Positions 27,324 to 37,495 of a stretch of DNA of 64,000 nucleotides are shown here, one piece after another; positions within the stretch are counted from its first letter, which is position 1, and every line of letters starts with the position of its first letter. The translations under genes and the position numbers were made by a program. The DNA is taken from NCBI GenBank assembly GCA_004017535.1, contig SAJS01000003.1, positions 186,001 through 250,000 on the forward strand. The letters are read 5' to 3'. The notes below the pieces were generated by a model. That model was not told the DNA's origin. It made no database searches and saw only the letters and a list, made by a program, of their open reading frames with translations. The DNA is from Mesorhizobium sp. GTDB taxonomy: Bacteria > Pseudomonadota > Alphaproteobacteria > Rhizobiales > Rhizobiaceae.

Positions 27324-29262
27324 CGCCGCCCCTCTTCGGACCACGCGGCCTGTTGCCGCCATCGCCTTCGGGGCGCTCGCCACGGGGCTTGTCGAACGGC
27401 TTCGCGCCCGGCTTGCCCTTGCCGCCCGGTTTGAACGGCGCCTTGCGCGCCTTCGCCTCGGCAGCCCTGGCGGCGTCGGCTTCCGCCCTGCCCTTGCCGA
27501 TCGGCCGGGCGCCCGGCGCCATCCAGACATTGGCTTTGCGCTGGCCCGGCGGCTCGATCGGCCGCTGCTCGCGCTCGGATTTCTTGCCGCGCGGCTTGTC
27601 GCCAAACCCGCCGCGCGGCTTGTCGCCGAAGCCGCCGCGATCGGATTTCGCGCCTCGCTCGCCAAATGCCCTGTCCGGTTTGGTCGAGAGCTTGCTCAGC
27701 GCCTCGTCGCGGCTGTCCTCACGGCGCTTGCGCGCCTTGATCAGCCCACCCTCGCCGATCGGCCGGCGGTCGCCGTCGCGCGTGAATTTCGGCCGGTCGG
27801 CTTCTTCGCGGCGCGGACCGCCGCCGCGCACCGGCTTGTTGGAGAAAGGCTTCTGGATCTCGGCATCGAAATTTGCGCCGGATTCCTCGATCAGCCGCTC
27901 GCCAAGCTGCTCGCGCAGCACCCGGCCCTTGATCTCCAGCACATGGCCCTCGGGCAGATCTTCCAACTGGAAGGGGCCGTAGGAGATGCGGATCAGGCGC
28001 GTCACATCGAGGCCAAGCGCGCCAAGGATGTTCTTCACCTCCCGGTTCTTGCCTTCGCGCAGGCCAAGCGTCAGCCATGCGTTGGTGCCCTGCTCGCGGT
28101 CAAGCGAGGCCTCGATCGAACCATAGAACACGCCGTCGACGGCGATGCCCTCACGCAAGCCGGCGAGCGCGCTCTCCTCGACCTTGCCGTGGACGCGCGC
28201 TCGATAGCGCCGCAGCCAGCCGGTGGCCGGCAACTCGAGCACGCGCGACAACCCGCCGTCATTGGTGAGTAGCAGCAGGCCTTCGGTGTTGATGTCGAGG
28301 CGGCCGATCGTCATCAGCCGCGGCAGGTCGGGCGGCAGCACGTCGAAGACTGTCTTGCGGCCTTCCGGATCGCGGTTGGTGGTGACGACGCCCGCCGGCT
28401 TGTGGAACAGGAACAGGCGCGTGCGCTCAATCGGCGGGATCTCGGTACCGTCGAGATGGATGACGTCGGTGGCTCTGACGTTGAAGGCCGGCGAATCCAG
28501 CACCTTGCCGTTGACCTTGACGCGGCCGGCCGCGATCAGTTCCTCGGCGTCGCGGCGTGAGGCGATGCCGGCACGCGCCAGCCGCTTGGCGATGCGCTCG
28601 CCCGCCTCCGGCGCGGCTTCCGAAGGACGCGGGCGCGGCTTGAAGCCGCCCTCAGGCTTTCCCGCGCCGCGCGGACGATCGCTGAAGTCGCGCTTCGGCC
28701 GGTTGGCAAAGTCGCGTGCCGGGCGATCGCCGAAGTCGCGCTTGGGACGGCCGAAACGGCGTTCGCCACGCTCGCCTTCAGCGGCCACCGGCCGGTCACC
28801 GCGTGGCGTATAGGGCTTGCGGCCTTCGCGCTTCTCGAAGGGCTTGCCGTCGCGCGGCGGGCCTTTGCGGAACGACCGGTCGCCGCGCTCCGCGCCCTCA
28901 CCTGTGTCACGCGGCTTGTAGCTGCGCTTGAAATCGCGGGCCGGGCGCTCGCCTTCGGCCATCGGCCGGTCACCGCGTGGCGCAAAGGGCTTGCGGCCTT
29001 CGCGCTTATCGAAGGGCCTACCGTCACGCGGCGGACCTTTGCGGAACGGCCGGTCGCCACGTTCCGCGCCCTCGCCCGCTTCACGCGGCCCCATCTCACG
29101 CGGCTGGTAACGCTTGAAGTTGCGCTCGCCTTCGGCAGCCATAGGCCGCTCCCGTTTTGGGGACGGCTTCTTGGCGCCGTAAGCCGGCTTGCCGCCGCGC
29201 GGGCCCGCCGGTTTCGAGCCGCCCTTGCGCGGCCCGCGTGGAGATTTCTTATCGTCGTCCAT
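27304..29262 (-). CDS. rRNA pseudouridine synthase (RluB/RsuA type) with long disordered arms
   Basis: A 652-residue protein of which only about residues 220-470 form the enzyme: an S4 RNA-binding domain (RLARAGIASRRDAEELI near 227) and the pseudouridine synthase core with catalytic D323 in GRLDINTEG. It should isomerise a uridine in 23S rRNA near the peptidyl-transferase centre. The first 200 residues and last 180 are Arg/Gly/Lys/Pro rich and repetitive (RGDRPFRKGPPRDG and RGDRSFRKGPPRDG units), so they are probably disordered and RNA-binding. E. coli relatives lack these arms and are about 240-290 residues. Confidence 0.9.
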   Translation of the reverse strand: MDDDKKSPRGPRKGGSKPAGPRGGKPAYGAKKPSPKRERPMAAEGERNFKRYQPREMGPREAGEGAERGDRPFRKGPPRDGRPFDKREGRKPFAPRGDRPMAEGERPARDFKRSYKPRDTGEGAERGDRSFRKGPPRDGKPFEKREGRKPYTPRGDRPVAAEGERGERRFGRPKRDFGDRPARDFANRPKRDFSDRPRGAGKPEGGFKPRPRPSEAAPEAGERIAKRLARAGIASRRDAEELIAAGRVKVNGKVLDSPAFNVRATDVIHLDGTEIPPIERTRLFLFHKPAGVVTTNRDPEGRKTVFDVLPPDLPRLMTIGRLDINTEGLLLLTNDGGLSRVLELPATGWLRRYRARVHGKVEESALAGLREGIAVDGVFYGSIEASLDREQGTNAWLTLGLREGKNREVKNILGALGLDVTRLIRISYGPFQLEDLPEGHVLEIKGRVLREQLGERLIEESGANFDAEIQKPFSNKPVRGGGPRREEADRPKFTRDGDRRPIGEGGLIKARKRREDSRDEALSKLSTKPDRAFGERGAKSDRGGFGDKPRGGFGDKPRGKKSEREQRPIEPPGQRKANVWMAPGARPIGKGRAEADAARAAEAKARKAPFKPGGKGKPGAKPFDKPRGERPEGDGGNRPRGPKRGGDADRRR

Positions 29263-29411
29263 TACTTTGCTCGTCTTTGCCTGCTACAGCGCCGCGCGCC
29301 CTTTCGGACGCCCAACGCAGGCAGTGTCATCTTGATTTGCGCATCCGGCGGCGCGGCAAAAACCGATTCCGGTTTTCAGGGTCTCGCGCTAGATAACAGG
29401 ATCATTCTCGG

Positions 29412-29903
29412 GTGGCGAGGAGTAATCGGGATGGAAACCGCTTGAAACGACCGGATTTCATGGCCTTGGCGCTTGAAGAGGCCGAGGCGGCTGCCGGCCG
29501 CGGCGAAGTGCCGGTCGGCGCGGTGATCGTCAGCGGCAACACGGTGATCGCGAAAGCCGGCAACCGAACCCGCGAGCTTGCTGATCCGACGGCGCATGCC
29601 GAGATGCTGGTGATCCGCGAGGCCTGCCGGAAGCTCGCCAGCGAGCGGCTCACCGGCCACGACCTTTATGTGACGCTGGAGCCCTGCGCGATGTGCGCCG
29701 GCGCCATCTCCTTCGCCAGGCTGCGGCGGCTCTATTTCGGCGCCGCCGACGAGAAAGGCGGCGCGGTGGTGAACGGCACGCGCTTCTTCGCGTCGCCCAT
29801 CTGCCACCACGCGCCGGACATCTATCCCGGAATGGGCGAGAGCGCCGCCGCCCTCATCCTCAAGGACTTTTTCCGCGGGAAGCGAAATGGCAGTGAATGG
29901 TGA
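29412..29903 (+). CDS. tadA: tRNA adenosine(34) deaminase TadA
   Basis: A zinc deaminase that converts A34 to inosine in tRNA-Arg(ACG). Zinc ligands and catalytic Glu are H62-A-E64 (THAEM) and C92-A-M-C95 (EPCAMC). The gene is divergent from the pseudouridine synthase and rsmD, a common arrangement in this order. The start is uncertain: GTG at 29412 is the longest, TTG at 29442 would give KRPDFMALAL after the initiator, and ATG at 29460 is the first ATG. Family members usually begin about ten residues before the FMxLAL helix, which favours 29442. Confidence 0.93.
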   Translation: MARSNRDGNRLKRPDFMALALEEAEAAAGRGEVPVGAVIVSGNTVIAKAGNRTRELADPTAHAEMLVIREACRKLASERLTGHDLYVTLEPCAMCAGAISFARLRRLYFGAADEKGGAVVNGTRFFASPICHHAPDIYPGMGESAAALILKDFFRGKRNGSEW

Positions 29904-29935
29904 ATGAAACTAGTGAGTAGTGGTCTATTCGCTAC

Positions 29936-30610
29936 TTACAGCCCCAGCCAATCGAACCATCCGCCCTTCTTGCCTTCGGCCTGCGCCTTCAGCCGGCGCT
30001 CCTTCTTGTACTCGTCCTCGCCGAGCTCGTTCTGCGGCGCGGTGTCGGCGGCCTGGCGATAGGCCAGCGGCGGCTCGCTCAGATATTTGCGCACGTTCGG
30101 GTTGCCTTGCTTCTGTTCGGCAAGCCTGCGCTGGATCTCGGCGGTGCGCGTGGCGCTGGAATCTTCGGGCGACCAGCGCGGCGGATGGCTGGAACCGGAC
30201 TCCGCCATCGCCTTCTTCACCGCTTCCGGATCGGTCTGGACATCCTCGACGGCTTCCGGCTGATAATTCGGATCGTTCTGATGCGCGGTGGCGTCGGCAC
30301 GGATGCGGGCGCGGCGGGCCTCCGGCGATTCGGGCCACTCGGTGCTCGCCGTCTCGATGCTTTCCTGCGGCGGCGGCAGGTTCTGCTTCTGCCCCGGCGC
30401 GGGTTTCACCAGGTCAGGGCGCGGCTTGTAGTCGATCGGAGTGCGACGCTTCGGTGTGATCGAGGCAGCGCCCGAAACGTCGTCGAAGAGCTGCGCGGCA
30501 GCCGTCTTGTCGGTTCCGTAGGTTGGCGAGCTCATACAGCCCGACAAGGCGATGGCCGATACCACAAGCGGCGCCACCAGCGCGGCGCGCGCGAACGTTC
30601 TGTCGGTCAT
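29936..30610 (-). CDS. Putative lipoprotein of unknown function
   Basis: A 224-residue protein with a lipoprotein signal: basic start, hydrophobic stretch VAPLVVSAIALSGC, lipobox LSGC with Cys near residue 24. The mature part is polar, Pro/Glu/Lys/Arg rich and probably unstructured for much of its length, ending GWFDWLGL. I do not recognise a family with a known function. It sits between ileS and the M16 region and points the same way as ileS, 190 bases after it. Similar small lipoproteins occupy this place in other Rhizobiales, so it is likely a conserved hypothetical. Confidence 0.7.
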   Translation of the reverse strand: MTDRTFARAALVAPLVVSAIALSGCMSSPTYGTDKTAAAQLFDDVSGAASITPKRRTPIDYKPRPDLVKPAPGQKQNLPPPQESIETASTEWPESPEARRARIRADATAHQNDPNYQPEAVEDVQTDPEAVKKAMAESGSSHPPRWSPEDSSATRTAEIQRRLAEQKQGNPNVRKYLSEPPLAYRQAADTAPQNELGEDEYKKERRLKAQAEGKKGGWFDWLGL

Positions 30611-30800
30611 GCCAAAAAGTCCCACTCTAACTGCCTTTCGGTCGCCACCGGCCAAGGGCACGGTCCCCTTCTTCCCCGCACTTGCGATGGAAATCCGGCG
30701 ACAATTTGTCTGCCGGAGTGTCGCGTGTTTACCTCAACCACTTATTAAGGGCAACGCACGGGCGGATATGGGCCGCCCGGCGTCGCAGTTTTGCACCGGC

Positions 30801-33779
30801 TTATAAGCGCCCGAGCGCCTTGAGCTCGTGCAGCACAGCGGCGTCACGAGCCGAAACATCCGGGAATTCAGGATCCTGCCCGACATCGGCGGTATAGCGC
30901 CATGAGCGCGCGCATTTGGTGAGGCCGCGATCCTCGGCTTTCTCCACCACCACCGCCACGCCCTTGACGTCGTCGAGCGTGAAGGCGCCCTCCGGCGCCT
31001 TGCCATGCTTGATGACGAGGTTGCTGGTGATCGCCATCTCGGCCATGTCGACATCGGCGATTGCCGCTTCCAGCGCGGCGTCGTCCAGCGTCACCACCGG
31101 CACGGCCTCCAGCGACGAGCCGATCAGCTTCTCGGCGCGCGCGATCTCCAGCGCGCCGGTGACGACACGGCGCACCTGCCTCACCTTGCGCCATTTCTCG
31201 GCCAGCGCCTCGTTGCGCCAGTTCTGCGGGATCGCCGGGAACTGGTCGAGATGCACCGAGACGGCTTCCGGATGACGGTCGAGCCAGGCTTCCTCGGTGG
31301 TGAAGGGCAGCATCGGCGCCAGCCATTTCACCAGGCATTCGAAGAGATGGCGCACCACCTGGACGGCCGCGCGGCGGCGCAGGCTCGACGGCCCGTCACA
31401 ATAAAGCGCGTCCTTGCGGATATCGAAATAGAATGCCGAAAGCTCGACCACCATGAAGTCGAGCAGCGCGCGGGTTATGCGCTTGAACTCGAACGCGTCG
31501 TAGCCCTGGCGCACCACTTCGTCCAACTCGGAAAGCCGGTGCAGCATCAGCCGCTCCAGCTCCGGCATGGCCTCGACCGGCACGTCCTTGCCGTCGTCAT
31601 GGGCGAGCGTGCCCAGCATCCAGCGGATGGTGTTCCTGAGCTTGCGATAGGCGTCGATATTGGTCTGCAGCACGTTCTTGCCGAGTCGCTGGTCTTCCCA
31701 ATAATCGGTCGTCACCACCCAGAGCCGCAGGATATCGGCGCCAGACTGCTTTATCACGTCCTGCGGCACCACCGTGTTGCCGAGCGATTTCGACATCTTG
31801 CGGCCTTCCTCATCCATGGTGAAGCCATGGGTGATGACCGCCTCATAAGGCGCCCTGCCCCTTGTGCCGCAGCTTTCGAGCAGCGAGGAATGGAACCAGC
31901 CGCGATGCTGGTCGGAGCCCTCGAGATAGACGTCGGCCGGCCATTTGAGGTCCGGACGGTCTTCCAGCGTGAAGACATGGGTCGAGCCGGAATCGAACCA
32001 AACGTCCAGGATGTCCATCACCTGGTGCCATTTCGAGGCATCGTGATTGCCGAGGAAACGTTCCTTGGCGCCGTCGGCGAACCAGGCGTCGGCGCCCTCC
32101 TTCTCGAATGCCTCCATGATGCGCTGGTTGACGGCCTCGTCCTTCAGCACATTGCCGTCCTCGTCGGCGAAGACGGCGATCGGCACGCCCCAGGCGCGCT
32201 GGCGCGAAAGAACCCAGTCCGGGCGCTCCTCGATCATGGCGCGGATGCGGTTCTGGCCGGCCGCCGGCACGAAGCGCGTGTCGTCGATCGCCTTCAGCGC
32301 GCGACTGCGCAGCGTCGTGCCATCGCCGAGATCCTTGTCCATATAGACGAACCATTGCGGCGTGTTGCGGAAGATGACCGGCTTCTTCGAGCGCCAGGAA
32401 TGCGGATAGCTGTGCTTCAGCCGGCCGCGCGCGAAGAGCGCATTGCGCTTGATCAACTCATCGATGACCGCCTGGTTGGCGTTGCCCTTCTTGCCGTTGT
32501 CGTCGATGACACGCGCGGCGCCGCCTTCGCGTCCCGGGCCGAAGCCCGGCGCGTCCTTGGTGAAGAAGCCGGCGTCGTCGACCGTGAACGGGATCGTGGT
32601 GTCGACGCCGCGCGCCCGAAGGTCGGCGGCCGCCTCCATCCACGCGTCGAAGTCCTCGCGGCCATGGCCGGGCGCGGTGTGGACGAAGCCGGTGCCGGCG
32701 TCATCGGTGACATGCTCGCCGGCAACCATCGGCACCGGGAACTCATAGCCGCCGCCGAGACCCTGGAAAGGATGCGAAAGCGTAAGCTTCCCAAGCTGTT
32801 CGGCCGAGACGCTGTGAAGCCTGTTCAACGTGACCTTAACCTTGGCGGCGCAGTCCTCGGCCAGCGCGTCGGCGAAGATCAGCTTCTCGCCGGGCTGCGG
32901 ACCGAAGGCGTTCTCGGCCGCCGTCACCTCATAGAGGCCATAGGCGATGCGCGGCGAATAGCTGACGGCACGGTTGCCGGGGATGGTCCAGGGCGTGGTC
33001 GTCCAGATGACGACATGCGCCTCGACCAGATCGAGCGCGGTGTCGTCCAGCGCCGGCGCCGCGCCGACGACCGGCTGGGCGAGGCTCGCGACCGGGAACT
33101 TCACCCAGATCGTGTCGCTCTCATAGTCCTGGTACTCGACTTCGGCCTCGGCAAGCGCGGTGCGCTCGACCACGCTCCACATGACAGGCTTCGAGCCGCG
33201 GTAGAGCTGCCCCGACATGGCGAATTTCAGCAGCTCGCCGGCGATGCGCGCCTCGGCATGGTACGCCATCGTCGTGTAGGGGTTGTCGAAATCGCCGATG
33301 ACGCCCAGGCGCTGGAACTCTGAACCCTGCACCTTGATCCAATCGGCCGCGAAGTCGCGGCATTCCCTGCGGAACTCGTTGACCGGCACCTCGTCCTTGT
33401 TCTTGCCCTTGGCGCGATACTGCTCCTCGATCTTCCACTCGATCGGCAGGCCGTGGCAGTCCCAGCCCGGCACGTAGTTGGCGTCGTAGCCGCGCATCTG
33501 GAACGAGCGGTTGATGACGTCCTTGAGGATCTTGTTCAGCGCATGGCCGATATGGATGTTGCCATTGGCGTAGGGCGGACCGTCATGCAGCACGAATTTC
33601 TCGCGGCCGGCGGCCTCCTCGCGCAGCTTCCTGTAAAGGTCCATGTCCTGCCAGCGCTTGACCAAGCCGGGCTCCTTCTCGGGCAGGCCGGCGCGCATAG
33701 GGAAATCCGTCTGCGGCAGATAAAGCGTCTTGGAATAGTCGATCGTTTCAACAGCGTCGGTCATTGGGGTATCGGTCAT
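30801..33779 (-). CDS. ileS: Isoleucyl-tRNA synthetase
   Basis: A 992-residue class I aminoacyl-tRNA synthetase that charges tRNA-Ile and edits misactivated valine. HIGH is at residues 76-79 ([11 protein letters not shown]) and KMSKS at 661-665 ([11 protein letters not shown]). The CP1 editing domain and the anticodon-binding domain are present. The C-terminus lacks the CxxC zinc finger of the E. coli enzyme and ends KALGRL, as in other alphaproteobacteria. ATG at 33779 is chosen; another ATG lies at 33764. A hairpin sits just upstream in the leader. Confidence 0.97.
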   Translation of the reverse strand: MTDTPMTDAVETIDYSKTLYLPQTDFPMRAGLPEKEPGLVKRWQDMDLYRKLREEAAGREKFVLHDGPPYANGNIHIGHALNKILKDVINRSFQMRGYDANYVPGWDCHGLPIEWKIEEQYRAKGKNKDEVPVNEFRRECRDFAADWIKVQGSEFQRLGVIGDFDNPYTTMAYHAEARIAGELLKFAMSGQLYRGSKPVMWSVVERTALAEAEVEYQDYESDTIWVKFPVASLAQPVVGAAPALDDTALDLVEAHVVIWTTTPWTIPGNRAVSYSPRIAYGLYEVTAAENAFGPQPGEKLIFADALAEDCAAKVKVTLNRLHSVSAEQLGKLTLSHPFQGLGGGYEFPVPMVAGEHVTDDAGTGFVHTAPGHGREDFDAWMEAAADLRARGVDTTIPFTVDDAGFFTKDAPGFGPGREGGAARVIDDNGKKGNANQAVIDELIKRNALFARGRLKHSYPHSWRSKKPVIFRNTPQWFVYMDKDLGDGTTLRSRALKAIDDTRFVPAAGQNRIRAMIEERPDWVLSRQRAWGVPIAVFADEDGNVLKDEAVNQRIMEAFEKEGADAWFADGAKERFLGNHDASKWHQVMDILDVWFDSGSTHVFTLEDRPDLKWPADVYLEGSDQHRGWFHSSLLESCGTRGRAPYEAVITHGFTMDEEGRKMSKSLGNTVVPQDVIKQSGADILRLWVVTTDYWEDQRLGKNVLQTNIDAYRKLRNTIRWMLGTLAHDDGKDVPVEAMPELERLMLHRLSELDEVVRQGYDAFEFKRITRALLDFMVVELSAFYFDIRKDALYCDGPSSLRRRAAVQVVRHLFECLVKWLAPMLPFTTEEAWLDRHPEAVSVHLDQFPAIPQNWRNEALAEKWRKVRQVRRVVTGALEIARAEKLIGSSLEAVPVVTLDDAALEAAIADVDMAEMAITSNLVIKHGKAPEGAFTLDDVKGVAVVVEKAEDRGLTKCARSWRYTADVGQDPEFPDVSARDAAVLHELKALGRL

Positions 33780-33797
33780 TGATCTGCCATCTGCGTT

Positions 33798-33820
33798 GCC
33801 CGGGAGCGGAATGCCCGGGC
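33798..33820 (-). promoter_or_regulatory. Hairpin in the ileS 5' leader
   Basis: Arms GCCCGGG and CCCGGGC (33798-33804 and 33814-33820) with a 9-base loop, ending 18 bases before the ileS ATG. It could affect translation start or transcript stability. There is no T-run and no T-box hallmark. Confidence 0.4.
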
Positions 33821-33836
33821 GTTGAAGTCTTAGCTG

Positions 33837-33885
33837 ACGCATATCGCTTTCCCAAAACCGGAGCCCACTTTTGGGCGATATGCGT
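33837..33885. repeat. Mesorhizobium-type palindromic repeat, copy 1
   Basis: Outer arms ACGCATATCGC and GCGATATGCGT are perfect over 11 bases, with inner arms CCCAAAA and TTTTGGG around a GC-rich loop. The same architecture occurs at 35021-35066 and 51589-51641. Confidence 0.8.
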
Positions 33886-34085
33886 TGATTTTCTTGAAAA
33901 AGCGCGAGGGGCGCGCGCGAAAACTCCCGGCGGCTCCAGCGACGCTCAGGCCGCCCGGAACACCGGGCCCGTAATTCGTATCGCGATCGCGAAAAGGCGC
34001 GAAAAGCTCATCATGGCGTGGCTTTTAGCGGATGGCGCGGCAGGAATAAAGCGCGGAATTCAAGGCATGAAGCCGGTTTCGCGGC

Positions 34086-34883
34086 CTACATGGTGAAATT
34101 GAAGCGGTAAGTGGTCGAGACACCGAAGGTCCATTGGTTGCGGTCGCCGCGTTCCTTGACCAGGCTGGAATCGGCAGCCGGCCCCATCAGGCGCGAATAT
34201 TCGGTGAAGACGCTGGCCGTCATCGGCTCGGTCACCTTCCAGGTGATCGCGCCGCCGAGGCCCGCCGATTTCACACCGCCCCCCGGATGGTATTCGCTCA
34301 GGCCCGAAGCCGCCGCTTCCTTGGAGTTGACGCCGTAATAGGCGTCGAAATAGTTGGATGACGCGAAGGAGACGCGCGGACCGCCGGAAATGCGGACCGT
34401 CGGCGTGATGTCATAGAAGGCGTCCGCCGCGATGTCGGCGACGAAGCCGTTATGGGCACGAATGCCGTGGCGCAATTCGGCCCGGGCCCTCACCCAATCC
34501 AGCGGATAGAATTCGAAGAAGCCGCCCGCCTCACCGCCGAAGCGCACGGGATCGAGCCCCTTAAGCTCGTCCTTGCTGTCGCGCGAGAAAATGAACTTGC
34601 CGGTCAGACCGGCGCGAACGGAACCGTCGTCGATCAGCGCCAGCGAGATGTTGTCGTTGCGCGAGGTGAAACGCGCCTCGGGACCGATCTTGCCAAGCGA
34701 GATGATCGGCTGGGCGCTGAGCATATATTTCTTGCCGCCCTCGAAATTCGGCGCGACGAGGCCGGTGGCGCCGAGCGTCAGGTACCATTCGCCGGATATC
34801 CAACTGCCCTCGCCCGCCTGGGCGACAGGCGCGGTGAACAGACCTGTGGCGACGGCCAGCGGAATCGTCCCGACAATACGCAT
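34086..34883 (-). CDS. MipA/OmpV family outer-membrane protein
   Basis: A 265-residue beta-barrel with signal peptide MRIVGTIPLAVATGLFTAPVAQA. Typical features are the opening strand WYLTLGATGLVAPNFEGG, alternating hydrophobic strands, and the final strand TFGVSTTYRFNF with aromatic C-terminal residues for Bam recognition. In other bacteria MipA scaffolds murein enzymes and OmpV-like members act in osmotic or envelope functions; which applies here is unknown. The gene is bracketed by two copies of a palindromic repeat (33837 and 35021), which may mark an insertion between ileS and ribF. Confidence 0.87.
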   Translation of the reverse strand: MRIVGTIPLAVATGLFTAPVAQAGEGSWISGEWYLTLGATGLVAPNFEGGKKYMLSAQPIISLGKIGPEARFTSRNDNISLALIDDGSVRAGLTGKFIFSRDSKDELKGLDPVRFGGEAGGFFEFYPLDWVRARAELRHGIRAHNGFVADIAADAFYDITPTVRISGGPRVSFASSNYFDAYYGVNSKEAAASGLSEYHPGGGVKSAGLGGAITWKVTEPMTASVFTEYSRLMGPAADSSLVKERGDRNQWTFGVSTTYRFNFTM

Positions 34884-35020
34884 CGTGACCCCTTACGCGA
34901 AACGCGCCGGCGAGACCATCCGCCGACGCTCAAGCCATGCCGTGCGTTCGGTAAAATTTGACTTAAACCGCATCGCGCTGAGCCGGGTTCAGGCGACGCG
35001 GTTTAAGTTCTTTGTTCTGA

Positions 35021-35066
35021 TGCATGTCGTTGTCCCAGAACCGCGCACACTTCTGGGCGACATGCA
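35021..35066. repeat. Mesorhizobium-type palindromic repeat, copy 2
   Basis: Outer arms TGCATGTCG and CGACATGCA (9 bases) and inner arms CCCAGAA and TTCTGGG (35034-35040 and 35051-35057). Same layout as copies 1 and 3 with changed arm sequence, so pairing is kept by compensating change. Confidence 0.8.
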
Positions 35067-35097
35067 TTAAAATCGCAACATCGGACTGAAAGGCCAA

Positions 35098-36213
35098 CTA
35101 GCCAACACGCCGGTTGCGGCGCAAGCCGTCTATCAGATCGCAGGCCGCTTCCAGCCCCCCGGTAAGCGGGTTTGAAGAGCCGTAGGCAAGGGCCGCCTGA
35201 TGCCATTGCACGAGTACTGCCGTGTCGCCGGCTTTCCGGACCGCTCGTCGCCAGATTTCGGGATCGTCGTGATTGGCCACAACCAGTCCCGCCCCGCTGG
35301 CCTCGACATATTTTGCATATCCGCAGGCGGCCGACGCAATGACGGGCAGGCCATTTGCGAGCGCCTCGAGAATCACCGTGCCGGTATTTTCCAGGCGCGC
35401 CGGGTGCAGCATGAAATCGCTCGCGACCACAACCGCCGGGATGTCCTCCTGGATCCCCAGCAGAATGACCCGGTGCGACATGCCGGACTTGGCAACCAGG
35501 CTGCGAAGCCGGTTTTCCTCCTCGCTGTTTTTGCGAAGACCGGCAACCAGCCAATGGATGTCCGGGAACGGCTGCAGGGCCTTCACCGCCCGGTCGAGAC
35601 CCTTCACCTTCATTCTGTTGGCGATGCTCAAGGCAATGACGGCCTGGCGGGGAAGCCCGAACCTATCGCGGATTTCATTGCGGTCGCCGGCCAGCAATTC
35701 CGGTCGGCGGCGTTTCGGATCGAGCGTCGGTCCGACAACATGGATCCGCGATTCCTCGGTTCGCCAGAAGTCGCGGTAAAGCGCTGCCTGGTGCTCGCTG
35801 AGCGCAATGATCTGCACGGCGCTACCGGGGGCAAAAATCATCGATTCGAGTTTTTGCTGGCGAATGAAGCGAGGCGAAAACGGCCGCCACCAGCCGAGCT
35901 TCGAGGCAAAATAGGGCGGGTCGCCGGCATAGTAGATGTCCAGGCCAGCCATCTTGTTGAAACCGACCACGCAATCGAAATCCCGCCTGGCCGTCAGCAG
36001 CGTCTTTCCCAGCGCAAATTCGGTGCCCGGGTTGGAAAGAACCCGTGCCGGATGGACTTTTATCGTCGCCGAACTCTCGACATGACCGACCTGCCGCGTC
36101 GTCAGGATCGTCACGCTATGGCCGCGCGCGACCAGTCGGTCGCTGATATTCAGACAATCCCTCTGCAGGCCCCCGTTCATGAAGAGGCCAGAGATTGCAC
36201 AGCAGATTCTCAT
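35098..36213 (-). CDS. Glycosyltransferase family 4 protein
   Basis: A 371-residue GT-B fold glycosyltransferase. The N-terminal acceptor half starts MRICCAISGLFMNGGLQRDC, with the Gly-rich loop seen in GT4 enzymes. The C-terminal nucleotide-sugar half contains HPARLENTGTVILEALANGLPV, which holds the family's E-x7-E motif. It transfers a hexose from a nucleotide sugar to a surface polysaccharide or lipid-linked sugar. ATG at 36213 is chosen because the frame before it lacks similarity. It is divergent from three more sugar-transfer genes, so the locus probably builds one surface glycan. Confidence 0.85.
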   Translation of the reverse strand: MRICCAISGLFMNGGLQRDCLNISDRLVARGHSVTILTTRQVGHVESSATIKVHPARVLSNPGTEFALGKTLLTARRDFDCVVGFNKMAGLDIYYAGDPPYFASKLGWWRPFSPRFIRQQKLESMIFAPGSAVQIIALSEHQAALYRDFWRTEESRIHVVGPTLDPKRRRPELLAGDRNEIRDRFGLPRQAVIALSIANRMKVKGLDRAVKALQPFPDIHWLVAGLRKNSEEENRLRSLVAKSGMSHRVILLGIQEDIPAVVVASDFMLHPARLENTGTVILEALANGLPVIASAACGYAKYVEASGAGLVVANHDDPEIWRRAVRKAGDTAVLVQWHQAALAYGSSNPLTGGLEAACDLIDGLRRNRRVG

Positions 36214-36480
36214 CACATGTTCCGGAGCGCCGCCCACCCCCAAGATCGACGGAGAGAGACTCCGGGTGCGCCCCAGGCTTCCCCATTCAAACAAACACGC
36301 CGGGCGCTCAAATGTTGGTCGTGTTGAAAAGACGCATATGCTGTATATAGCAGGTTATCAAGAGACTTGGATGCTGTGGCGTTGGGGCTTTCCGAAAAAA
36401 ATCGACCGGATCGCGATTATGAAGATTTCATGCATTAATTATGGCTGCCAAGCCGGCTTCGCCTGAGAGCTGCCATACCT
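36214..36480. promoter_or_regulatory. Divergent promoter region of glycan genes
   Basis: 267 bases between divergent glycosyltransferase genes, richer in A and T between 36300 and 36440 than the flanks. TTGAAA near 36322 and a TATATA near 36344 form a plausible rightward -35/-10 pair. A palindromic TGCTGTATATAGCA is visible at the same place. Confidence 0.35.
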
Positions 36481-37368
36481 GTGCCAAAGGCCCTGCGCGA
36501 ATACAACTGGCGGCAATGGCTGAGAGTGCAGCCGCTGACACATGCCATCAAGACCGCCCGTTACCGGAAGATCGACCGGAGGTTCCTGAGCCTGCCGGCC
36601 GAGGCTTGCGACATCCAGGGCACTCGCGATGCCGCTCGGGGTCGCGACGTGCTGCTCACCATCGCCTTCGGCGATGCCCAATCCCTCGATCTGCAGGTGC
36701 GGCTGATCAGGGGATTTGTCCGTCACGACCTCCACATCGTGGCCGACAACAGCATCAGCGAAGCTGCCGCGGACGAGAACAGGCAGGTATGCGCGGCCTA
36801 CGGCACCTCCTATGTCAGGCTGCCGGCCAATCCGTGGACCGTGAAAAACCCGAGCCGATCCCATGCCGCGGCGCTCAATTGGATGTGGCACAATGTTCTG
36901 AAACCCGCGGCACCGGCCGCATTCGGATTTCTGGACCAGGATCTCTTCCCGGCACAGCCATGCGACCCCTTCGCGCCTCTTCAAGATGTGGCGTTCTACG
37001 GCGACCTGCGCCGAGCGGGGGCTCGCTGGTATTTGTGGGCGGGCTATTGTTTCTTCTGCTTCGACGCCGTCGCCCGCAAGCCCCTCGATTTCGGGCTCGA
37101 CTGGTTCGCCGGCCTCGATACCGGCGGGGCCAACTGGGAGGTGCTCTATCGGGATGTGGACCCGAACGCGCTGCCGCAACGGCCGATAACGGCATTCGCG
37201 GCCTTGCCCGGAGTTGAACTCAGGCAGGCCTATTGCGAATGGCGGGGAAGCTGGCTGCACGAAGTCGGCCTCGACGGTGATCTCTCGTTGAAGGCGAAAA
37301 AGCGCGAGGCAGTTTTACGCTTGCTGGAACCCGCCCTCCAGGCCCTGCCCAGATCGCCGCAACAATGA
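36481..37368 (+). CDS. Glycosyltransferase-like protein, unassigned family
   Basis: A 295-residue protein starting at a GTG. It has GT-A-like features: IAFGDAQSLDLQVRLIRGF, a nucleotide-binding type strand HIVADNS, and FLDQDLFP, where the DQD could be the metal-binding DxD motif. The cytosolic composition has no membrane segment. No strong family signature was recognised, so the call rests on fold-like motifs and on its place between clear glycosyltransferases. The start codon has only a weak ribosome site; an ATG start is not available nearby. Confidence 0.6.
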   Translation: MPKALREYNWRQWLRVQPLTHAIKTARYRKIDRRFLSLPAEACDIQGTRDAARGRDVLLTIAFGDAQSLDLQVRLIRGFVRHDLHIVADNSISEAAADENRQVCAAYGTSYVRLPANPWTVKNPSRSHAAALNWMWHNVLKPAAPAAFGFLDQDLFPAQPCDPFAPLQDVAFYGDLRRAGARWYLWAGYCFFCFDAVARKPLDFGLDWFAGLDTGGANWEVLYRDVDPNALPQRPITAFAALPGVELRQAYCEWRGSWLHEVGLDGDLSLKAKKREAVLRLLEPALQALPRSPQQ

Positions 37369-37495
37369 GATTGGCAGTCGACACAGTGATCGAACTTTGC
37401 GATGGAACCTTGAATCCAGACCGCAAACATCCCGTGCTCAACCTGGCCGATTCAATGGTCATTCGGTCGCGCCCGATCATTGCAAGGACGTTCTC

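Larger units (their letters stand above)
33780..34085. other. Leader of ileS and spacer after MipA gene
   Basis: 306 bases without a gene. It holds the ileS leader hairpin and one copy of the palindromic repeat, annotated separately. The remainder, 33886-34085, is GC-rich and unremarkable. Confidence 0.5.

Noticed and set aside
31005-33323. 772-codon plus-strand frame opposite ileS
   Set aside because: It mirrors ileS codons and has no family motif; ileS carries HIGH and KMSKS.
33780-33885. T-box leader for ileS
   Set aside because: There is no T-box sequence, specifier loop or terminator, and T-boxes are not expected in alphaproteobacteria.
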